Positions 12,601 to 22,977 of a DNA stretch of 64,000 nt are shown piece after piece. The stretch is taken from assembly GCA_940337035.1 (NCBI GenBank), contig CALNHX010005862.1, positions 1 through 64,000 on the forward strand, written 5' to 3'. Under the pieces are notes generated by a model, which saw only the letters and a program-made list of their open reading frames with translations, searched no databases and had not been told where the DNA came from. The stretch comes from Agriotes lineatus (taxonomy: Eukaryota > Arthropoda > Insecta > Coleoptera > Elateridae). A program made the position numbers and the translations under genes. Position 1 is the stretch's first letter. Each line of letters opens with the position of its first letter.

Positions 12601-15600
12601 GATACGACAGGTTGTGACGCGCATGAATGGATGAACGGGATTCCCAGTGTCCCTACCTACACAGCGGTCGGGAATGGATCGCGCATGAATGGATGAACGA
12701 GATTCCCAGAGTCCCTACCTACACAGCGGTTGGGAATGGATTCATTTCCAACCGCTGCGACGGCAATCACTTTTCCGACCGGTTGGAAAGTTACAAGTTG
12801 GGAATAGCTCATTTTCCAACTTTTTAAAAGTCAGTAATGATCTTATTACATATACGGTTGCGAATAAATACTTTTATTCCATTCCATTCCCAACCAGTGC
12901 AGTCTTTAGGCACGGGCCAGGCGGGCCCGGGCCCGGGGCCCCCAATTTTTTGGGGCCCCCGACAGGCGCATTGATCAACTAATAATTCTGTAATTCATTA
13001 AATATTTTGTAAAAAAATAAAAATTAAAGTTGTGTATTCATTTGATAAATTTAAAGTGGAATTGTTTATCCCAATTATCGACTCATCGATAACTTAACTA
13101 CAGCAGTGATCTGCTGCATATATCAAAGTAAACAATCGGTGTGGTTGTTTATCAACTAAGAACCATTAGTCCAAATGTGTTGCACGATAGCTGTAAAAAG
13201 TTTGCTGAATATTATCACCTTGCTATAAATGGAGAAGAATTAGAAACGGAATGTATTCATTTAGCGCTGTATTTAGGAACTAACGATGTATATAAAACTA
13301 AACAAATTGATAACTCGCTACTGTTTAACATTTTAAGAACTGATAAATTAGAAGAAACATTCTCTAACGTTGCGTTATCACTTAGAATTTTCATGTCATT
13401 ATTCATCAATGATCACTAATTGCAGTGGAGAACGTTCATTTTCGAAGTTAAGCAGGATAAAAAACGAACTTTGCAGTACTGTGCTACAAGAGAGGCTAAA
13501 CTCTTTTATCATTAATGTGCATAGAAAGCGACATATTGTTGAATTTAAATTTTGAAGATATAATACAGGACTTTGCCCATACCAAATCGAGAAAAAAATC
13601 TTTTATTATTGTGTAGCAATAATTATAACATATTTCTTAATTTTTAGGATTCTTATGTTCTATTGTGTTTATATACATTTTATTAGAATTTTAATTTCGT
13701 TTCAGTACATAGTTGTATAAAAATAAAAGCAGGTATATTAATAGCTATTTATGCAACAAGTGCTAAAAGTCAACGTTTATGCGCGAGACATGAAAATCAT
13801 GAAACGAAGCCGAAGGCTGAGTTTCATAACATGTCTCGTGCATAAACTACTTTTAGCATGCGTTGCATACAATATTTTATCTACGACCTTAATTTTACCG
13901 TTATTAATCCATAATATCGATTTAACAAAGGTTTGCATCTACGACACTTCTAATTTATGTCATAATAAACAGTAGCCCATGCCGCGCGGGCGAATGTTTG
14001 CGAAGCCAGTACTGCAAGGTCAGTTACAGAATGTAATTATTAATACTCCACGTCTGACTGTATTTATTACATAACGCGTTAATTATTTCAAAAACACTTT
14101 ACCTGTAAAGCTAGAAGTAACTAGAATAACTTTACAACTTCACTTCCAGTTCGAAATTGTAGTTTTGTAACCTCACTTCACTTTTAGCACATGGGTTAAA
14201 AGTAAACAGCTGATTTCTATAACCACGCTAAACTATAAAACGTCACTTTTAGTGAAACAAGCTAGCGTTAAAAGGCCTACTTTTAGTAGTGGTCGTAGAT
14301 AAAAATATATATTGTATTGTATTGAGTTACTTCCTTTCTAGAAGGGCCCCTTCATTACCTTGGGCCCGGGGCCTTAATCATATAAAAGACGGCACTGTTC
14401 CCAACCGCTGTGTAGGTAGGGACTCTGGGAATCTCGTTCATCCATTCATGCGCGTCACAACCTGTCTTATCATTATATAATAATATTTCCAGTTATTGTT
14501 TAGAATAAAGTGGTCGCGAATAAAATAGTATACATACCACGGTGAACAGTTTCATTCCTGTCTCTAGATAAAGTTGACTCGACAAGAATGAAACACTTTC
14601 CACCTCTGTATGTAATATACTATTACTCACAATCAGTTAATAATAGGTAGGTCTCTAACCTTGAAAACAGTAGGAAAGCGAGTCATTGCTTACTTTACTT
14701 TCCCAGCTAGCCGGGAAAGATTTTACCGGCTAGCTAAACGTCAGTTTCAATAAACTTGCCTAGCAACAGCGTCGCAGTATCCTTTGTTAAAGTGACTTAT
14801 TAAACAGCGATGACAATTTGTATTATTTGAAACTTACCTAATTAAATAAATAATGACAAAAAACCGATTGTGAGTAAAATAGTATAGGTACATACCACAG
14901 TGAAAAGTTCCATTCTCTCGACAGTAATGAAACACTTTCCACCTTGGTATGAAATATACTATTATCGCATTTGATTTGGTAATGTACTACATTTCTACAT
15001 TCAAAATAGTTGAGAAATGTTGTACGTTTCTACATTAGCAACACTTTTCTGCATAGCAACAGCGATTTGTTTTACGTTTGGCAGTACTGAAGCGTATTGT
15101 TGGTGACACTGTAAGTCTATGTCAAATTCGTGGTTAGCAGGTTAGGTTTTGTGTCAATTTTAACACAGACTGACGCAAAACCTAACCTGCTAACCTCGAA
15201 CTTGACATAGACTTAAGGTGTAACCAACAATACACTTCAGTACGTTTTTTTAAATAGTGGAATGCCCTGTAGGCATAAATCCACTTGTTTGTTGTTAAAA
15301 ATGGTACTCAGAATCAAAATTATCCTCTTTTGCTGTTTGAAATTGAAGGACTTGGTGCAATACGAGTCCACATGCAGTTTACACAGTTTTTAGAAAATTG
15401 AGACGAACGTACCATTTTGATGCAATAAAATTCCATGGTCGTCCCCTCTAGTTAGATAAAAAAATTAGGAGCAGAAAATATATTCATATAGGTAAGTACT
15501 CTAAAAATTTTAAATGTACAAATGACAGAGTTTTTAGGCGATGGTAACATTTGTAACATCTTTAACAAATATGCCTATAGGGGAGAAAAACATGCCAAAA

Positions 15601-18600
15601 TCGGTGCCTCGCGGATAGGGTGACCACCTCTCAGGGTTTCACCCGGAGTTTCAGGGTTTCTACACTGCGTCTCAGGGCTCCGAGTTTTGTAATCATTTCT
15701 CCGGGTTGCACTAATTGTGCAATAATGTCTAAAATTAACCGTCATTTATATCAATGAAAATAAAATATGTTTCATATAATAGCCACAAACTTTGCGCACA
15801 ACACGTGCGTATCATGTCTCTTGCTATTTGCCTTTTTCTTAAATGATAGGATTTTATTTCTAATGCAACCCTTTCATAGTTAAAAAGCAAAACTGCTAAT
15901 TTAGATTCTTTCTAGGTTCAATCGTATTCAGCAACACGGAGAAATATTTGAAAATTTCATATAATTAGGTATAGAATTTTTGAGTATTCGTTTTGTTTTT
16001 AATCTAATTTCATTTGATACTAGAGGTAATTTACTTTAGTATTTTTCGTTCTTTCGTGATTCTTATCTCTTGAGTCAATAATGGTTAAATTTTTCTTTTC
16101 AAACCTCATTGTTTGTTGTGTTCGGAGTATTCAAGTGTTTAAATTGCCATTTTAAAGGTGTTTATTTCTTATCCCTTTAAAAAAACAACTTAAGAGAGGC
16201 TAAAATTGTTCTTTGTGTTTTAACTCGCATATAATAAACTAAACCGAAGAATTTAGCAATATGATTTAAAATATTAGAAGAGGTTTCAAAAAATACAGAG
16301 GTCAAAATCCGAAATTATTAAATTTGGAAATTTTCAGCACTCTATACAGCATTAAAGCTCAAAAACACTAGTTCTCACTCGTAAAGTCATTCACAAAAAA
16401 CATAATTTTTAGGTATCGTTGAGTCTTTTGTATTATTATCTCCAAAACCGTTAACTTTAGAACAGCGGTTCTCAAGCCTTTTTCTTGACGCATAACATAG
16501 AATTTTAGCTGTTTCTCAAGTACCCATGAAGACTATTGTATGTATAATATTAGCATAAATTTTATGAGTCTGCCATTTTGTATAAACAACCAGACTCTTG
16601 GAACCACCCCGTGTACCCCTAGACGTACGCCTATCCCTGGTTGAGAATGCCCATACAACTTTATATTATATCTAACTATAGGGCATTATATTTAAAAAAG
16701 AATAGGTTCAGTTCGCCACACTTTTGTGAGCAACCCTGTACAATCAAAACATTTAATAAATGTGCACCATTTTAGTACCTACAACTTGTGTCCAAACAAA
16801 TGTTATGTAGCTCTCATATTTTTAGAAATATCTTCCACCCCCCGGACCCTGTACGTATATATGGTGTAACTGAAATCCTTGGCATTATTTTCAGGGCAGA
16901 TTTTACGTCACAAATTGACAAAAAATAGTATATTACATTACAAGGCATGAAAGTGATAGTTTGCAGATGAGGAGGCTTGTTGAAGAATACGAGGACGCAA
17001 AGCGTCCGAGTACTTCTTCAAAGCCTCCGAGTCAAGCATAGACACTTTCATGCTGTGTAATGTAAGTTATTACATTTTTTCTGAAATCCCTCTTTGTAAC
17101 ACCTAGTACGAGCAGGTTTCGACAGCACGGATCTACACCGCTCCACGGTTCCAGCCGTCGCCAAGCGCACCGCTCTCAAGTCATGTTACAACGGCGCTCG
17201 CTTAAAGCCTCGTGCCAGCAAACCAGTCAGGATGCTTCCAGTGACAGCGTCTCAGCAAAAAACAACACTGTCAGAGATATTTAATGTATGTTCCTAGGCT
17301 TTACCACCGAACATTATGCAAATAAAGAGTCCCGGGGGAGGCTGGAGAATTTTCGTTTTTCTCTGACATATTTAAAAATAGAATTCTTTTGCATCAAGAT
17401 CAAGGTGCATGGTGAAGGTGACCGGTCACCTAGGTAACGCAAAGTAAAAATGCCTAGTCTTGCAAAACTCTCAAAAGTGACTAGTCTTGCAAAGTGACAC
17501 TTTCAAGATCAAACTGAGGCATGACATGGCCCGCTTTCTTGACGATTTCAGGAAAAGTTCATTTACACATAGGTTCAATTTTCAACCTTTAGGGATATAT
17601 TAAGCTGGGGGGGGGGGGTTAAATTGGATTTTTGTCATTGAAAATTGGGAAAGGATATTCAAATTATTATTATTATTAATGCCTTTATTACGTTATTGAT
17701 ATTTACTTGATATTTACTATCGGCAGCTAAGTAAAAAAAAAGACAAAAGAAATTGGCTCTTGTAGCTGCACCTATGACATTACGCATTCAGACAGTGAGA
17801 TATTTCCTACCAATAGGAGGCCTATGGCTTTATACTATTGAAATTGGCAACCCAATAATGTATTTGTTTTCTAAAAAACTATTGGTTTAAAAAACTAAAA
17901 CGAGCTGAAACGTTTTCGAGTAAAAGGGGTTTTCCAATAATGATTTAACCAAATTTTCATCCGTTGACTATTCAATTCACCTGTCATCTGTCAAAAAGTG
18001 ACCAATAAAAATCCAGAATTTGACATTTGTTGACCAATTAAGAAAATATCAGTGATTATTTTTTAAACAGTCCTATCAGCCAATAGTAATGAGAAAACGT
18101 TTCAAATCGACCAATAGCATCAAAATTACACTGACTGTTTGCGAGTAGCTAATTACACAGACCATTTGCTAGTAGCATCAAAATTACAGTGACTATTTGC
18201 TAGTAGCAAATTACAGCGACTATTGTTTCACAAACCATTCCAATCGTTCTTCTGCTGTAACACAGCTAGCTAAAAGTGGAGTAGGTAAACAGCAGTTGTT
18301 AAAAATAACAGGACACTCATCTGGAGGCTCCACCAAACCCTATCTACAACTTGAACTGTTTAAAAAATAATCACGCCGAATTACATTCGTGGTGTTATTT
18401 TTTTTATAATTTTAACTAGATTAGCACTCATCTTTGTTGCTATTAAGGAATCCCACTCGTGGACTTCATCCACTCGTGAGATTTCTTAATAGCAACAAAC
18501 ATTCGTGAATCTAGTTAAAATTATCAAAAAATTATCACCACTTATGTAATTACTGTTGAATATATCTTCCTAGAAGGTATTCAAGCGACTATTTTAAACA

Positions 18601-21600
18601 AATGTGATTTTTATTAGAAAAAGTCAATATTAGTGTTCTGTTACTATAGAAATCATGTAGTTTGTTGCTAGATTTACTGAAAACTAATTTGAAAAAGTAG
18701 TTCGTACCAAAGCGCAATGGACATTCGTGATATCACCGCAAAAATAGTAGACATAATTTTGACTACTCATGGTATTATAAATGAGAATTTTTAATAAAAA
18801 TATTTATTCGAGTTGCCAATTTTCATCGGAATATCCTTCCCCAATTTATAGTAAAATGAGATAAACCTCATTTTAACCCCCCCCCCCCCTCGCCATTACT
18901 ATCTCTGCAAAGGTTGTGAATTGAAACGATGCTTATATGCACTTTTTGGCCAATTTGTGACGTACGATATGGGCAAGTATTTGAGTTACACCCTGTATTA
19001 TATTTGGTAACCATTAATAGTAAGGAATAAAAACATTGTTTTTATTTGCTTGCTTTTTGTTTTGTATAAGCATTGAAGCAAACTTTTTTTTACTCACGAA
19101 GGATCTCAGGGCTTGTATAAATTTAAAGGTGGTCACCTTACTCGCGGATGGTATGGAAAAGATTCCAATATTTTAAATGCACTTTTACAAAAAATGTAAA
19201 TACTACTTTCAAAATTGGTGCAAGAAAAATGTATCATTCTTAAAAGGAAAAGTGCTTTACACATTTTGTGCCGTATGCTCAAACTCACCCCCTATTCCTG
19301 GAGCAGATTACGCATGACCTATGGCCCCTACAGCAAAAGTGCATCAAACCTTTCTTATTGGAAAAACTCATAAAGGCTGAATGAGCTATAATAAATAGAT
19401 TCTACGGGTCAAGTTTGGTACACGGTCTGGTCTATTGTGCATACGCTGAGAGCGGAGTATATTTTATAATTCGATCAGCATACGTACAAATGTTGTGGGT
19501 GCCACTATCATCTCGTAATGTGTAAAGCAATGTTGTTACGGTCTCGGTGGTTCAGGTTAGCGGTTTATGTTAGTTGTTCGGTCTTGATGAATTATTTTTT
19601 AGAGAGGATGATGGCGATAGATTATTTATATAAAAACTTGGCTTGAACGCCTTCGTTTTGGGACCGCTGACATTTTTGTGCTATGGCTCGCATTTTCGCG
19701 CATGCGCAATTTACCAGACCGAACTTTTACCGATTCTACTAAAACTATTAAATGTTGTTCAAGTTTGCTGTAAATTTTTACGTATTCCATAATAATTCAA
19801 GATGATTTAATATATACCTTTTTAATTATTTCATCTCCGGAAGTTTCACGGATTGTTGGTTCCCCGTCAGTTAAGAACATAACCATTGCTTGACGTTTGA
19901 TTTCACTATATGCCTTTGTCAGTTCTATCAAATGTAACCCAACTTTAAGAGCACTATAAATATCCGTTCCACCGGTTGATTCTAATTTGGAAACTGCATC
20001 CTTGGCTTTTTTAATATTATCACTATTTGCAGCATATGGTTCTGCAAATCTATAATGCTAAAATAATAAAAATTACTCTTCAGCAATTACAATTAAACAA
20101 CAATTTACTGCAAAACTGGTTTCGCTTTCTTCACTGCCCGATTGCCAATTACAAGCATCGTATGCATTGCTTAGAGGAAACCAAATGCTAGAATTGTCGT
20201 TATCCAAATCCCACACCTTGGCATTGCTGTTAAATTCAACTAAACTAAACAAGTCATTACTATGGAGCTGTTCTAGTATTTTATGCATAGCTTCTTTCAG
20301 CTGTTCGATTTTCTGCCCGTACATACTGCCACTTGTGTCTAGTACAAATACTACGTGCTTTGGCAAAGGCTTTAATTCTGATGGAGCAAAGAAATGAATG
20401 AAGTAACCGTCCTGTATCAAAACTTCACCACCCTGGGGATCCCTCTCCACATCATATTGAACAACAAACTGTCCAGAAAGACCCTCTTCTTCTTTAGTTC
20501 CTAAAAGGTGAGCCAACTGCTTTTGTCGTTCTACATTTGGAACAAATTTAACAATGGCCGATGTATCGTTTACAACTTCTATGTCTGCCCTTGGATCCAG
20601 TTCAGCTTTATCATTTCCTATTTCATTGCCAGAGCGAAGAGGTGGAGCTTTCAAATCTGTAATTTTTCTGCTTTCTGCAATAACAACCTAAGGGAATTTT
20701 ATTAGCACAAATAAAAAATAAAATATTAAGCACATACTTCAACATTAAGATCTTTAACTGGCTGTCCTGGATGTATGTTGATAACTTGCTCATAATGCCC
20801 ATCTTCTCGTTTGAGTAACTGTTCGTAGGTCAAGTAGAATGCAGCTTTTTTTTCAGGTTCAACGTTTACAGACACGGTAAAGCGGTTAGAGTCTCTTGCA
20901 CTAACTGCGACATGTGCTGCTCCTAGACCACTGGCAACAGCCTAAGATAACATAATTAGATTTAGAAAAGTTATAACAAAAATTGTGGGTTTGGTACCTA
21001 CTACGAAAAATTCTGCTGTAAGTGACTATATTTTATACCGGGTGACTATAAATGCTTGTGATTTTTTTTCTTAGGTTGGCACTGTTTATGTTGGTGGCAC
21101 TATAAGTCTATGTCAAATTCGAGGTTAGCAGGTTAGGTTTTGCGTCATTTTTGACACAGAATGAGGCAAAACCTAACCTGCGAACATTGAATTTGACATA
21201 GACTTACAGTGCCACCAACATAAACAGTGCCAACCTAAGAAAAAAAATCACAATCCTTTATAGTCACCCGATATAAGTATAACTAACTAAATAAATCTGT
21301 TAATAATGTATATATTATATACCTGGTCGTAATCCCGCTTTGCTTCTTCTTTTTCCTTCACATAAGCTGTATAATTTTTATTATCTACTTCCATGGTGAA
21401 GCCAGTAATGAATGCAGTTTCTGGTAGAACTACTGCAAATGTGGCTTCTTGAGACTTCGCAGCAGCATTCTTTACTTTACTAACAATTGTCGTACGAGCA
21501 AAGCGATTGCTAATACTGGATTTCACATGCATTTGGTAAATCTTAGGTACAACGGATGCAGCTTCGGTAGATTCATTCTAAATGACAGAATAATGTACAC

Positions 21601-21782
21601 GTTTATTACATTCAGTACAAAATATTAATACATACTTCTTTTCCTGCTCCTTTAGTGGCAGTTGGCTCTGTAGAACTCACAACGAATGAGGGTGGCGTGG
21701 TTGTTTCTGCAGGGGCTGCGGAGATGTTATTAAAAAAGGCGTAACTTGTGAGAAACAATAAGGCGAGTCCTTTGTGGTCCAT
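6653..21782 (-). CDS. Inter-alpha-trypsin inhibitor heavy chain-like secreted protein (8 exons placed, 3' end missing)
   Basis: Exons, 5' to 3' on the minus strand: 21782-21636, 21577-21323, 20941-20738, 20687-20109, 20057-19818, 7358-7067, 7014-6727, 6676-6653. All junctions are GT-AG and reading phase is preserved (0,0,0,0,0,1,1). The model gives about 676 residues, against roughly 900 for typical family members, so the C-terminus is missing. Domains: signal peptide at residues 1-24, VIT domain about 60-190, vWA about 310-500 with MIDAS residues DTSGS (319-323), TGGTD (T426) and TDGE (D459) all intact. Vertebrate heavy chains are secreted, bind hyaluronan-rich matrix and pair with bikunin. 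Whether the insect protein does this is unknown. TEs occupy the introns but no placed exon is broken. Confidence 0.88.
6727..7014 (-). CDS. ITIH-like exon 7
   Basis: 288 nt. Encodes GTHDIESPIVNGRG, then STERLWAYLTIKQLLEKKEA and LALKYSFVTPVSSLVVVKP. This matches the ITIH post-vWA segment (ERLWAYLTI..LL.......A..LSL.Y.FVTPLTSLVV.KP). Acceptor CACTAG, donor G|GTAAGA, phase 1 at both ends. Without splicing the frame ends three codons later (KIH, stop), which could be a retained-intron short form. Confidence 0.82.
7067..7358 (-). CDS. ITIH-like exon 6: end of vWA
   Basis: 97 codons plus 1 nt. Reads ITNYNTGLRKSPIFALSFGE, GADKDFLQKLSLKNSGFNKH, IYEAADASLQLQDFYNQISS, then the SDVTFKYEP and FGGSELVVAG segments that follow vWA in ITIH proteins. 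Acceptor TTTCAG (7359-7364), donor G|GTATGT at 7067. The 52-bp intron that follows contains stops if retained. Confidence 0.85.
7944..8723. repeat. Large palindrome containing foldback family copy 1
   Basis: The arm at 7944-8069 (CAGAATAAACACCTAACGGA...GGCGCCGATTTCAGCTATAG) is inverted at 8585-8723. A smaller hairpin at 8479-8609 is one copy of the foldback family, with its AACCTAACCTGCTAACCTC arm, also found at 15093-15242, 21036-21273 and 37650-37740. Non-coding. Confidence 0.75.
8729..9153 (+). pseudogene. Remnant of a TE-associated protein, possibly PIN/FEN-like
   Basis: A plus-strand frame with stops reads YFQYELAPYPLSLFDE, then GGFLLHKILHKYVEYV and VIVFDEYPED. From memory, the pattern YELAPYPLSLF...GG.LLH...Y..YV...VVFDGY recurs in many metazoan uncharacterised proteins that look PIN-like. 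The segment between LLH and the Y..YV helix is shortened, and there are stops at 8775 and about 8859. I am sure it is a degraded conserved protein, but unsure of the family. Confidence 0.45.
9400..11230. other. GC-richer non-coding tract of unknown origin
   Basis: Base composition is visibly richer in G and C than the flanks (for example 9470-9650 and 10900-11220). Short open frames exist on both strands but none has a recognisable domain or conserved-looking pattern. It lies inside the 7510-11930 element and may be captured cargo or an unidentified insertion. Confidence 0.4.
9990..10550 (+). repeat. About five-copy tandem repeat, unit about 117 bp
   Basis: Recurring blocks GTTTGCGTTTGA/TTCGAGACAAT, CAGAGTACACTCTGATTAAA, TGCTGCAAGACAGTTTTG and GTAAATTAATC appear about every 117 bp. 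The central two copies are nearly identical and the outer copies are diverged. Confidence 0.8.
11674..11909. mobile_element. TA-flanked MITE with about 90-bp arms
   Basis: Left arm AGTCGTGTGCAAATAAATCT then GGGACAGTG...CACATGCAGATTCAGTTAA. The right arm is its inverted copy ending ...GCACACGACTG. TA sits at 11674-11675 and 11908-11909. It interrupts the right TIR of the 7510-11930 element. Confidence 0.85.
12895..14397 (+). mobile_element. hAT element, 1.5 kb, with perfect 8-bp TSD
   Basis: The termini CAGTGCAGTCTTT and, inverted, CAGTGCCGTCTTT are hAT-like. TTCCCAAC occurs at 12887-12894 and again at 14398-14405. The interior keeps the end of a transposase (13141-13555), so most of the gene is deleted. 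GC-rich subterminal runs (GGGCCCGGGCCC) occur at both ends. Confidence 0.88.
13141..13555 (+). pseudogene. hAT transposase C-terminal fragment (dimerisation domain), frameshifted
   Basis: The first frame (13141-13419) ends in the region SLRIFMSLFINDH. The second frame (from about 13390) carries NCSGERSFSKLSRIKNELCS followed by QERLNSFIINV. This is the conserved hAT C-terminal dimerisation motif (T.C..ERSFS.L..IK..LR....ERL). The two parts are in different frames, and the catalytic N-terminal two-thirds is absent. Confidence 0.8.
14872..14966. repeat. Short foldback unit, related to the termini of 12252-14633
   Basis: AGTATAGGTACATACCACAG and the inverted CTTGGTATGAAATATACTAT flank TCCATTCTC.../...AATGAAACACTTTCC. 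The same unit occurs at 14512-14633 and, in reverse, at 12252-12378. Confidence 0.65.
15093..15242. repeat. Foldback family, copy 2
   Basis: A hairpin of two roughly 65-nt arms: GTAAGTCTATGTCAAATTCG then GTTAGCAGGTTAGGTTTTG, and the inverted copy CAAAACCTAACCTGCTAAC ... GACATAGACTTA. Same family as 8479-8609, 21036-21273 and 37650-37740. Confidence 0.85.
15616..19140. mobile_element. hAT-type element, 3.5 kb, no coding region, perfect 8-bp TSD
   Basis: TSD CTCGCGGA at 15608-15615 and 19141-19148. Termini TAGGGTGACCACCT (left) and TAAGGTGACCACCT (right, inverted) are hAT-like. I see no transposase. More than 2 kb of the interior is a second inverted-repeat element (16857-18997). Confidence 0.8.
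16857..18997. mobile_element. Nested inverted-repeat element with inner palindromes
   Basis: The left end TGGTGTAACTGAAATCCTTG ... TTTTACGTCACAAATTG is inverted at 18945-18995 (CAATTTGTGACGTACG...GAGTTACACCCTGTA). Inner arms 17600-17665 and 18815-18890 are also inverted and include poly-G (12) and poly-C (13) runs. Foldbacks lie at 16930-17068 and 18380-18553. Short direct repeats (GCTAGTAGCA...AATTACA) lie at about 18115-18230. No coding. Confidence 0.6.
19406..19731. mobile_element. hAT-type MITE, family copy 1, with 8-bp TSD
   Basis: TSD GATTCTAC at 19398-19405 and 19732-19739. The interior block AAATGTTGTGGGTGCCACTA ... GGTTTATGTTAGTTGTTCGG matches, inverted, the element at 55330-55629. 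Length 326 bp. Confidence 0.85.
19818..20057 (-). CDS. ITIH-like exon 5: middle of vWA with MIDAS Thr and Asp
   Basis: 80 codons. ESTGGTDIYSALKVGL supplies the MIDAS threonine and QAMVMFLTDGEPTIRET supplies the MIDAS aspartate. Ends KK|GTATAT at 19818, immediately before the 12.5-kb intron. Confidence 0.87.
20109..20687 (-). CDS. ITIH-like exon 4: linker and N-terminal vWA with the DxSxS motif
   Basis: 193 codons. After a linker, the vWA domain starts at PKHVVFVLDTSGSMYGQK, carrying the metal-binding DTSGS, then MHKILEQLHSNDLFSLVEFN. I end the exon at GCA|GTAAAT (20109) rather than at the stop codon downstream. This gives a 51-bp intron and an in-phase join to exon 5 at SFA/HYRFAEPY. Reading through the intron meets a stop within 20 codons. 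Confidence 0.85.
20738..20941 (-). CDS. ITIH-like exon 3: second part of the VIT domain
   Basis: 68 codons, from AVASGLGAAHVAVSARDSNR through FTVSVNVEPEKKAAFYLTYE to LLKREDGHYEQVINIHPGQP. It completes the VIT fold (SAR....F.VSVNVEP...A.F.LTYE.LL.R..G.YE..I...PGQ). Phase 0 at both ends; donor GTATGT. Confidence 0.87.
21036..21273. mobile_element. TA-flanked palindromic MITE in ITIH intron 2 (foldback family copy 3)
   Basis: Outer TIR TACCGGGTGACTATAAA / TATCGGGTGACTATAAA, flanked by TA. Inner arms are the AACCTAACCTGC foldback sequence. It makes up most of the 381-bp intron between exons 3 and 2, which otherwise would be comparable in size to its neighbours. Confidence 0.85.
21323..21577 (-). 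CDS. ITIH-like exon 2: first part of the VIT domain
   Basis: 85 codons. Contains MHVKSSISNRFARTTI, then EATFAVVLPETAFITGFTME and NYTAYVKEKEEAKRDYDQ. This is the conserved VIT pattern (ISRFA.T.V.....N....A..A.F...LP..AFI..F.M...G..Y...VKEK..A...Y). The acceptor is at 21578-21579 and the donor is GTATAT. The ATG inside the exon is not the start. Confidence 0.87.
21636..21782 (-). CDS. ITIH-like exon 1: start codon and signal peptide
   Basis: The ATG at 21780-21782 opens a 49-codon exon beginning MDHKGLALLFLTSYAFF. This is a short basic N-terminus and a hydrophobic core with likely cleavage near ISAAPA. A Thr/Ser/Pro-rich linker follows. The donor is GTATGT (21630-21635). The hydrophobic leader and exact phase-0 splice support this start. 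Confidence 0.82.
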
Positions 21783-22977
21783 TTTCTAAAATAAATGCTT
21801 GGTCATTTCTATTCGGATAATAACAACTACTCTATACTTAGAATCTAATTGGTATGCATCACAAATATAAATAAAATAATAGGAACTGATTTGCATATTA
21901 ACATGTAAATGGCATAAACAACTTGAAGTAGCACCAGCAGAATTAACAACGAGGTGCTATTGGTAAAGCATGACAAAACCACATTTATCTAAAGAATCTA
22001 CTATCTTACATATATTATTTTTTTTAAAGTTAATTAATGTGAGGAATTATATTTTCAAAAATGAGCTTATTTGTTAAAATTTAAAATAATTCATTTAATT
22101 CACATGTTATGTTTAGGTAATTAAACCTAACCATAAGGTATTAATCTGATGGCGTAAAAAAATATCGTACATATATATCTGATGCGCAGGCACACGGCAT
22201 AAGTCAAAAAATAACGGAACAGGCATATGTGAATACAGAATTGCTTGCAGATTGCGCTGGTAAAACGAGATTATGTCGATAAAATTCAATTTCTGTAGAG
22301 GTTGGTTTTAAGAACATAAGCGTTATACCAGGAAATATTATTGGGCAAAAGGGCATATGTGACATAAGCCTTTCTTTTTTTTTAAATATCACATTCAGGT
22401 AACATGGCTCTTTATAACCTAATCAGCTGTGAACCAAATGAGCAGTGAGATTATAAATTTTTTTTGCTGGTGGCAAGAAAATTATACATAACGCTGTTGT
22501 AAAGTTATACATTTTGAAAATGTGTGGAATAGAATCACTTGATGGTAAATAATATAATTTGATAAAATATGGTTGATTTTGTGTCTTAAGATTTTTCTTG
22601 ACCTACATTGTTATCATAAAATGATATCTACTAATTTGTATAAAAAAAATCTTCGTAGCATTTACTATTTGTTAAAACTAGCTCAATTTAGTAATTTTTA
22701 TTTACCATGGAAATAAGATGAGCATTGCTTTATGTGTAGCAACAATTAAATGAAAAATCGATCATTTCATCAAACTTCTTGGGAGTTTATAAATGCCCAG
22801 TTCATTTATATTTTTACAATATAATACAGTAATTTTATGATGAAAAATGATTTATTTTAACTATAAACCTTGGATTAATTCAACATCTTATGTGACTAAT
22901 AATCTAATATTAAATACAATAAAATTAACATAAGAATAATAGAAAACATACATAAATAACGAACTACTTAAGTATCA
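21783..22977. other. Upstream region of the ITIH-like gene
   Basis: AT-rich, non-coding. On the minus strand a TTTATATT element lies near 21868 and a TCAGT initiator-like string near 21887. Their spacing is not convincing as a core promoter, so no promoter is called. No TE ends recognised. Confidence 0.35.

Larger units (their letters stand above)
12252..14633. mobile_element. Palindromic composite element split by a hAT insertion
   Basis: The outer ends are related foldback units (left TACCGAGGTGGAAAGT at 12269; right ACTTTCCACCTCTGTA at about 14598-14613). Inside, 12605-12745 and 14398-14470 are inverted copies around TCCCTACCTACACAGCGGTT. The left arm has an internal direct duplication of about 62 bp (GCGCATGAATGGATGAACG at 12620 and 12682). 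A hAT copy sits at 12895-14397. No intact coding region. Confidence 0.6.
7359..19817 (-). other. 12.5-kb intron 5 of the ITIH-like gene, TE-filled
   Basis: Lies between the vWA MIDAS exon (19818) and exon 6 (7358). All other placed introns are about 50 to 380 bp. Its length is accounted for largely by the elements listed separately (7510-11930, 12252-14633, 15093-15242, 15616-19140, 19406-19731). The remaining sequence is AT-rich with no recognised exon. Confidence 0.8.

Noticed and set aside
20073..20108. Extending ITIH exon 4 to the stop at 20073
   Set aside because: The added residues break vWA homology. A 51-bp GT-AG intron gives a phase-correct join to exon 5.
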